A DNA stretch of 64,000 nt. It comes from CAWDDA01 sp963813345. GTDB taxonomy: Bacteria > Acidobacteriota > Blastocatellia > RBC074. This document shows, one piece after another, positions 59,303-64,000 of this stretch. The notes under the pieces were generated by a model. The model saw only the letters and a program-made list of their open reading frames with translations, searched no databases and was not told where the DNA came from. Positions within the stretch are counted from its first letter, which is position 1; each line of letters begins with the position of its first letter. The position numbers and the translations under genes are program-made. Where the stretch lies: NCBI GenBank assembly GCA_963813345.1, contig CAWEYR010000013.1:23261-87260 (forward strand). The letters run 5' to 3'.

Positions 59303-60810
59303 GCCCGTGCACCACTATAGCCAGCGACCGGAGGCCGCCGGCGAGTCCAACCCCGAACCGGGCGGCCGACGGCTGGCGGGCCGGGCCGCCGCACGACGCG
59401 GCGGCGGCGCGTCAGCTGCAGTGATGAGATGGACTCCTCCCGCGACTCGCGCGGCATCGAGTGCCAGAGTCGCCTTGCGCCCCGGAAGGCTCCGGGGAGG
59501 AGGAGTCCGAGATGCAGTCTACGACGATCGCAGTGGATCTGGCCAAGTCCGTGTTCGAGGTCGCGGTGTCGCAGCGGCCGGGGAAGGTGGACGAGCGCCA
59601 TCGCCTCTCGCGCGGGCAGTTCTCGCGCTTCCTCGGCTGAGCAGGCGCCGGCGACGGTGGTGATGGAGGCCTGCGGGACGGCGCACTTCTGGGGCCGCGA
59701 GGCGGGGGCCCGCGGCCACCGCGTGGTGCTGCTGCCCCCGCACGCGGTGCGTCCCTACGTGCTGCGCAACAAGACCGACGGCGCCGACGCCAAGGGTCTG
59801 CTCGAGGCGCTGCGCAACGAAGACGATCCGCCCGGTGCCGGTGAAGTCCGTCGATCAGCACGTGCTCGCGGCGCTGCATCGCCTGCGCTCGGCCTGGATG
59901 GCGACGCGCACGGCGCGCCTCAACACCCTGCGCGGTCTGCTGCGCGAGCTCGGCTTCGCGATCCCGGTCGGCGCCCGCCAGGTGCGTGCCCCACGTGCGG
60001 GCGCTGGTGTCGGACGCCGACTCCGGGCTCCCCGACCCGCTGCGGCCCGTTCTGGCCGAGGCCGCGCGCGAGATCCGCGAGCTCGAGGCGCGCGTGCGCG
60101 AGGTCGAGCGCTCGCTCGAGGCGATGGCGCGAGCGAGCGACGTCCGTCGTGCGGCTGCGCACGATTCCGGGCGTCGGCCTGCTCACCGCCACGGCGCTCG
60201 TCGCCTTCGTCGGCGACGTCGCAGCGCTTCCCGTCGGGCCGCCACTTCGCGAGCTACCTCGGGCTCACGCCCGCGAGACGTCCAGCGGCCTGCGGCGGCG
60301 CCTCGGGGCGATCAGCAAGCGCGGCGATCCCTACCTGCGGATGCTGCTGATCCACGGCGCGCGGTCCGTGCTCCTGCACGCGAAGAAGGCCGAGCGCCGA
60401 ACGCGATCGCCTGCGCACCTGGGCGCTCGAGCGCGAGCGCGCGCGCGGCCACAACAAGGCCGCCGTCGCGCTCGCCAACAAGCTCGCTCGGATCGTCTGG
60501 GCCGTGTGGCGCAACGAGCGCGCCTTCGGCACGCATCCGGCGCGACGAAGGAAGCGAGTGACCGACCCACCACCGACTGCTTCGAGCACACGACGGTGAT
60601 GGCGCACCGGTCCTGACCGGCGCGGGGAAAGCCGATAACAAGCTGGCCCCACGAGGCCGCTGTCAGCGATTGGCTCCCCGCGCGCGGCTTTCCATCATGG
60701 CCCGGAGCCCGAGCGCTCCACACACGAGGCCGGAGATACGACTGCAGTCGGACCTTCCGCGCCGGAACCGTCGGAAGCAAGAATCAGCTTGCGGGAGGAG
60801 TCCAGATACG
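59303..60810 (+). mobile_element. IS110/IS1111-family element (boundaries approximate)
   Basis: An element of about 1.5 kb, the usual length of the IS1111 group, carrying one transposase gene. It lies between the two halves of what appears to be a single attC site. A subgroup called IS1111-attC is known to target such sites. Exact ends are inferred from flanking cores, not from terminal repeats. Confidence 0.45.
59512..60599 (+). CDS. IS110/IS1111-family transposase (many frameshifts)
   Basis: DEDD-type transposase. Joined frames read TTIAVDLAKSVFEVAVSQRP, EQAPATVVMEACGTAHFWGR, RNKTDGADAKGLLEALRNED and, in the C-terminal transposase_20 domain, RLRTIPGVGLLTATALVAFV, then RLGAISKRGDPYLRMLLIHG and NKAAVALANKLARIVWAVWR. 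The conserved Asp/Glu residues and the Ser of the transposase_20 region would be intact if indels were corrected. About 350 residues expected. At least six shifts in about 1.1 kb are more than in the 1-58 kb portion. Confidence 0.8.
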
Positions 60811-60814
60811 GCTT

Positions 60815-60821
60815 GTTAGGC
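60815..60821 (-). other. Candidate attC 5' core (GCCTAAC)
   Basis: On the minus strand GCCTAACAAGC follows the stop of the cassette gene after GAGCGCT. RYYYAAC is the expected beginning of an attC site, here interrupted by the IS110-family element. Confidence 0.4.
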
Positions 60822-60835
60822 AGCGCTCGCGCAGG

Positions 60836-61315
60836 CTAGGTGCTGCCGCGCCGAACGAGCAGGACGATGCATGCCACGTGGGAGATGACGAGAGGCGGGC
60901 CTGCGAAGACGGGCACGTACCACTGCGCTGCCATGTGCGAGATGGCCCCTGTAGACGCAGCATGCGGAAAGGCAATGAGGAGGTCGAGCAACCCGACCAG
61001 CGTGCACGCCCATGCGAGACCCCGAGCCCCGCTCCAACCCCGGCGCAGGCCCAGAAAGGCGGAGGCTGCAAGAAGGGCGGTTAGCGAGTCGCCGGTCGCC
61101 GTCGAGATGGCAAACTCGGCCGGCATGCCAGGAGACAGATTCGGCACGAGGAGGCCAAGCCCCAGGACGCGGAACATTTCTGGCGCAACGAAAGCGCTAA
61201 GTCTCGCGTCCGGAGATAGGGTTGCCGACCAGGGCCACAGCACGAAGTAGGTGATGAGGGACCAAGCGAGAAGGAACCACAGGAACTGCACGATGAAGAC
61301 GAGGAGGGGTTCCAC
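60836..61315 (-). CDS. Putative integron-cassette membrane protein
   Basis: 159 residues, four hydrophobic helices (LLVFIVQFLWFLLAWSLITY, VLGLGLLVPNLSPGMPAEFA, AWACTLVGLLDLLIAFPHAA, PLVISHVACIVLLVR). Starts MEPLLVFIVQFLWF at 61315. It resembles uncharacterised small membrane proteins frequent in gene cassettes. It is bounded on the minus strand by GTTAGGC (61344-61350) before and GCCTAAC (60815-60821) after: the exact arrangement of one cassette. The frame is unbroken, in contrast to its surroundings. Confidence 0.65.
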   Translation of the reverse strand: MEPLLVFIVQFLWFLLAWSLITYFVLWPWSATLSPDARLSAFVAPEMFRVLGLGLLVPNLSPGMPAEFAISTATGDSLTALLAASAFLGLRRGWSGARGLAWACTLVGLLDLLIAFPHAASTGAISHMAAQWYVPVFAGPPLVISHVACIVLLVRRGST

Positions 61316-61343
61316 GTCGGCCCGGCCTTCTCCCTCTTGCGCT

Positions 61344-61374
61344 GCCTAACGGATCGGGCGCTCAGCTGCGAGCC
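61344..61374 (-). other. Candidate attC 3' end (GTTAGGC core)
   Basis: GTTAGGC on the minus strand with the same upstream context as the site at 59272-59302 (CAGCTGAGCGCCCGATCC). It would be the 3' end of the preceding cassette's attC site. Confidence 0.45.
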
Positions 61375-61529
61375 ACAGCGCCCCCGTGGCCCGCTGGAAG
61401 CGCCCCAAGTGTCGATGCGAGACTCTACCGGAGGTTGATTGGAACGCGCTGTGGCTCGCCAGCTCCAGCGCGTTGATCCTCATTCGAGGCCCCCTCCTGC
61501 GCCTACTCCACGCGGAGTAGGCTGGAAGC

Positions 61530-61905
61530 GTGTCAAGCAACGCGCGCATCCGCGGAGGAGACCGGTCGATTCTACAACGGCCAGCACCAGCATTGGTGCG
61601 GGATCGATCTGCACGCCCGGACGATGTACGTCTGCATCCTCGACGGCGAGGGCCGAGTCCTGGTCCACAAGAACCTCCGGGCCACCCCGGAGGAGTTCCT
61701 CGCGACCATCGAGCCGTACCGGGAAGGCCTGTGGTCGCCGGCGAGTGCATGTTCGCTGGTATTGGCTGGCGGATCTGTGCTCAGGAGAACGCATTGCCTT
61801 CGTGCTCGGGCACGCGCTGTACATGAAGGCGATCCATGGCGCGCAAGGCGAAGAACGATCGCATCGACGCCGAGAAGATCGCGACCCTGCTGCGCGCAGG
61901 ACTAC
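61530..61905 (+). pseudogene. IS110-family transposase, N-terminal fragment (second, unrelated to the first)
   Basis: Translations in several frames give HWCGIDLHARTMYVCILDGE, RVLVHKNLRATPEEFLATIE, WYWLADLCSGERIAF, VLGHALYMKAIHG and KAKNDRIDAEKIATLLRAG, the N-terminal DEDD domain of an IS110-group transposase. It stops abruptly near 61,900; the C-terminal transposase_20 domain is missing. Upstream, 61,375-61,529 carries no recognised gene. Confidence 0.7.
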
Positions 61906-62177
61906 GAGGACTGCGAGCGCGACGGCTGGCGCTGTCTCGTGCCCGGCTGCACGGCGCGGCGCAAGCGCGAGAGCCCGCGCCTGGAGTTCCTCTCGCCCGG
62001 CGGGCCGCTGCCCGGGAACGCGGCACGGTGTGGGCCCTCGATGATCTGCGGGGCGTGCATCTGCGCCGCATCCGCATCACGGGCCGTGCGCCCGACGGGC
62101 TCGTCTTCGAGCTTCCCATCGGGCGCTATCGGTTCGGGGGACAGGAAGCTCGGGGACGTGAAGATGGATCGGGGTAG
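61905..62177 (+). pseudogene. HNH-endonuclease C-terminal fragment
   Basis: ERDGWRCLVPGCTARRK, then LEFLSPGGPL, and in another frame LRGVHLRRIRITGRAPDGLV: the C-terminal HNH motif with zinc cysteines (CxxxxC) of DUF222/HNH-type endonucleases in high-GC bacteria. The N-terminal half is absent, and frames shift at least twice within about 270 bases. TAG at 62175-62177. Its 5' border coincides with the end of the transposase fragment. Confidence 0.55.
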
Positions 62178-62202
62178 AAATCGCTATCCTGCGGCCCGTC
62201 CC

Positions 62203-63183
62203 ATGCTTCGGCTTCGCCTCCACGCACGGTCCTTCTCGCCCCGCTCGCGCTGCGCCGCGAGGCGCGGCCGCGCAGGAGTTCATGGACGGGATCGCGGCCC
62301 AGGTCGGCGCCGACATCGTGCTGGCCTCCGAGGTGCAGCGCTTCGCCGAGCCCGTCGAGAAGCAGATGCGCGAGGCGGCGCGCCCGAGTCGGAGATCACG
62401 GCGCTGCGCGCCGAGATCCTGGAGCGCATGATCGAGCGCCGGCTCCTGGAGCAGGCGATCCGCCGCACCGAGATCGAGGCCAGCGACGCGGAGGTCGACG
62501 ACGCCATCGAGGCATCGCCAAGGAGAACAGATCGACGTCGAGAGCTCAAGCAGAGCGTGGTGCGGCAGGGCCTCACCTACGAGGCGTACCGCGAGCAGAT
62601 CCGGGGCGAGATCCAGCGCCAGAAGCTCGTCAGCGCGGCGGTGCACTCGCGCGTGCGCGTGGACGAGGCGCAGATCAAGGCCGCGTACGCCAAGCGCTAC
62701 GCCGAGCAGCCGAGCGGCGGCGAGGAGGTGCACGTGCGCCACATGCTCGTCCCCTTCGAGGCGGAGAGGGTATCACGCCGGACGAGGCCTGCGCCGCCGT
62801 GGAGCGTGCCCGCGCGCGATCATGGCCGGGGCCGATTTCGCCTCCGAAGCGCGCAACATCTCGGCCGTGAACCCCAGCTCGGCGGCGACGTGGGCTGGGT
62901 GCACGCGCAGCAGCCTCGCGCCCTGGATGGCGGAAGCCCTGGCACGGCCTGAAGCCACCCGAGGTCTCGCCCACTGATCCGCACCGACTTCGGCTGCAAC
63001 CTCCTGACGCTGGAGGACCGCCGTTCCTTCAAGCCGCTCTCCTACGAGGACGCGCGCCCGCGCCTCTACCAGGAGATCTTCGCGGTCCGCGTGCAGGAGG
63101 AGTACTCGAGCTTCCTCGAGCGGCTGCGCGAGCAGACCTACATCGAGCGCAAGGGCATGTACGCCGAGGCGGGCCCGCGTTGA
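62203..63183 (+). CDS. surA: SurA-type periplasmic peptidyl-prolyl isomerase/chaperone (frameshifted)
   Basis: Assists outer-membrane protein folding. An N-terminal signal-like stretch, then FMDGIAAQVGADIVLASEVQ, ITALRAEILERMIERRLLEQ, EIEASDAEVDDAIEG, KQSVVRQGLTYEAYREQIRG, QRQKLVSAAVHSRVRVDEAQ (SurA_N domain), EEVHVRHMLVPFEAE (PpiC core start), AGADFASEARNISAVN, GGDVGWVHAQQ and the end SSFLERLREQTYIERKGMYA. About 325 residues in several frames. Length and order fit SurA with one PpiC domain. The GC-rich composition and neighbouring uvrA suggest a deltaproteobacterial-type donor. Confidence 0.75.
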
Positions 63184-63204
63184 GCAGCCCAGCGCCGCCG
63201 AGCC

Positions 63205-63849
<645 letters not shown>

Positions 63850-63850
<1 letters not shown>

Positions 63851-64000
63851 CACATCCCTTCCCTCCTCCGAGTTGCCACGACGCTCAAGCCGACCGGCTT
63901 CCATCGCTTCTGGCGGGGACTAGGCTTAAGCCTCATCCACCCTCAGGCGAAACCTCTTCCGATCGGTGGAGCGTTGTCAAGGACTTCAGGCTGCGGCGCG
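63850..64000. other. Unassigned terminal sequence after a second junction
   Basis: From about 63,850 uvrA similarity stops and base composition drops towards balanced GC. The sequence CTTCTGGCGGGGACTAGGC and neighbours match no family I can name. Probably another chimeric or misassembled end. Confidence 0.4.

Noticed and set aside
59290..59601. Several long frames on both strands in the high-GC end
   Set aside because: High GC produces many chance open frames; only those with family motifs were kept.

Overview
Bases 1 to about 58,190 look like one bacterial genome, most likely Acidobacteriota (Blastocatellia-like). The basis is gene content: proteins with the TIGR03437 C-terminal domain first described in Solibacter, Oar-like TonB receptors with carboxypeptidase-regulatory N-termini, DUF1592/DUF1552 cytochrome-type pairs, FG-GAP/ASPIC-UnbV proteins and a PknB-type kinase fused to a TolB-like propeller. 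From about 58,200 to 63,850 the sequence becomes much richer in GC, with broken genes of a different bacterial type (F420-linked luciferase-like enzyme, IS110 transposases, an integron-cassette-like segment, SurA, UvrA). The last ~150 bases fit neither part. I read the right end as a chimeric or very error-rich contig end, although transfer cannot be excluded.

Layout: 0-1.8 kb galK-galT; 1.8-7.4 kb secreted FG-GAP and carboxypeptidase-regulatory proteins; 7.7-19.7 kb on the minus strand, an intradiol dioxygenase, a Ser/Thr kinase, an esterase/SMP-30 fusion, a two-subunit molybdenum hydroxylase and a DUF1552/DUF1592 pair; 19.9-30.2 kb, a pectin locus (ROK regulator, KdgF, PelA pectate lyase, TonB receptor) and a second TonB receptor; 30.6-38 kb, glycosyltransferase, methyltransferases, aldo-keto reductase and CarD; 38-54.3 kb, pyrimidine genes (pyrF, pyrD, pyrK on minus; pyrR, pyrB, pyrC on plus) interleaved with an FTR1 permease, glycosyltransferases and a PIG-L deacetylase; 54.6-57.7 kb, a giant NHL/TIGR03437 protein.

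Two things run through the whole main part. First, many otherwise good genes are split by single-base shifts, often at homopolymers, which suggests residual long-read indels. I give the full reconstructed gene span and name the shifts. Second, nearly every intergenic gap holds a palindromic element from one of at least four unrelated families (called A, B, C and D here) plus one nested element. Family C is the most unusual: arms of GGGGTCA-like heptamers able to form G-quadruplexes surround an inner hairpin. Some copies form gene ends or leaders (galT tail, the pyrR-pyrB gap, the leader of the 2Fe-2S subunit). No REP-associated transposase is present in the window.
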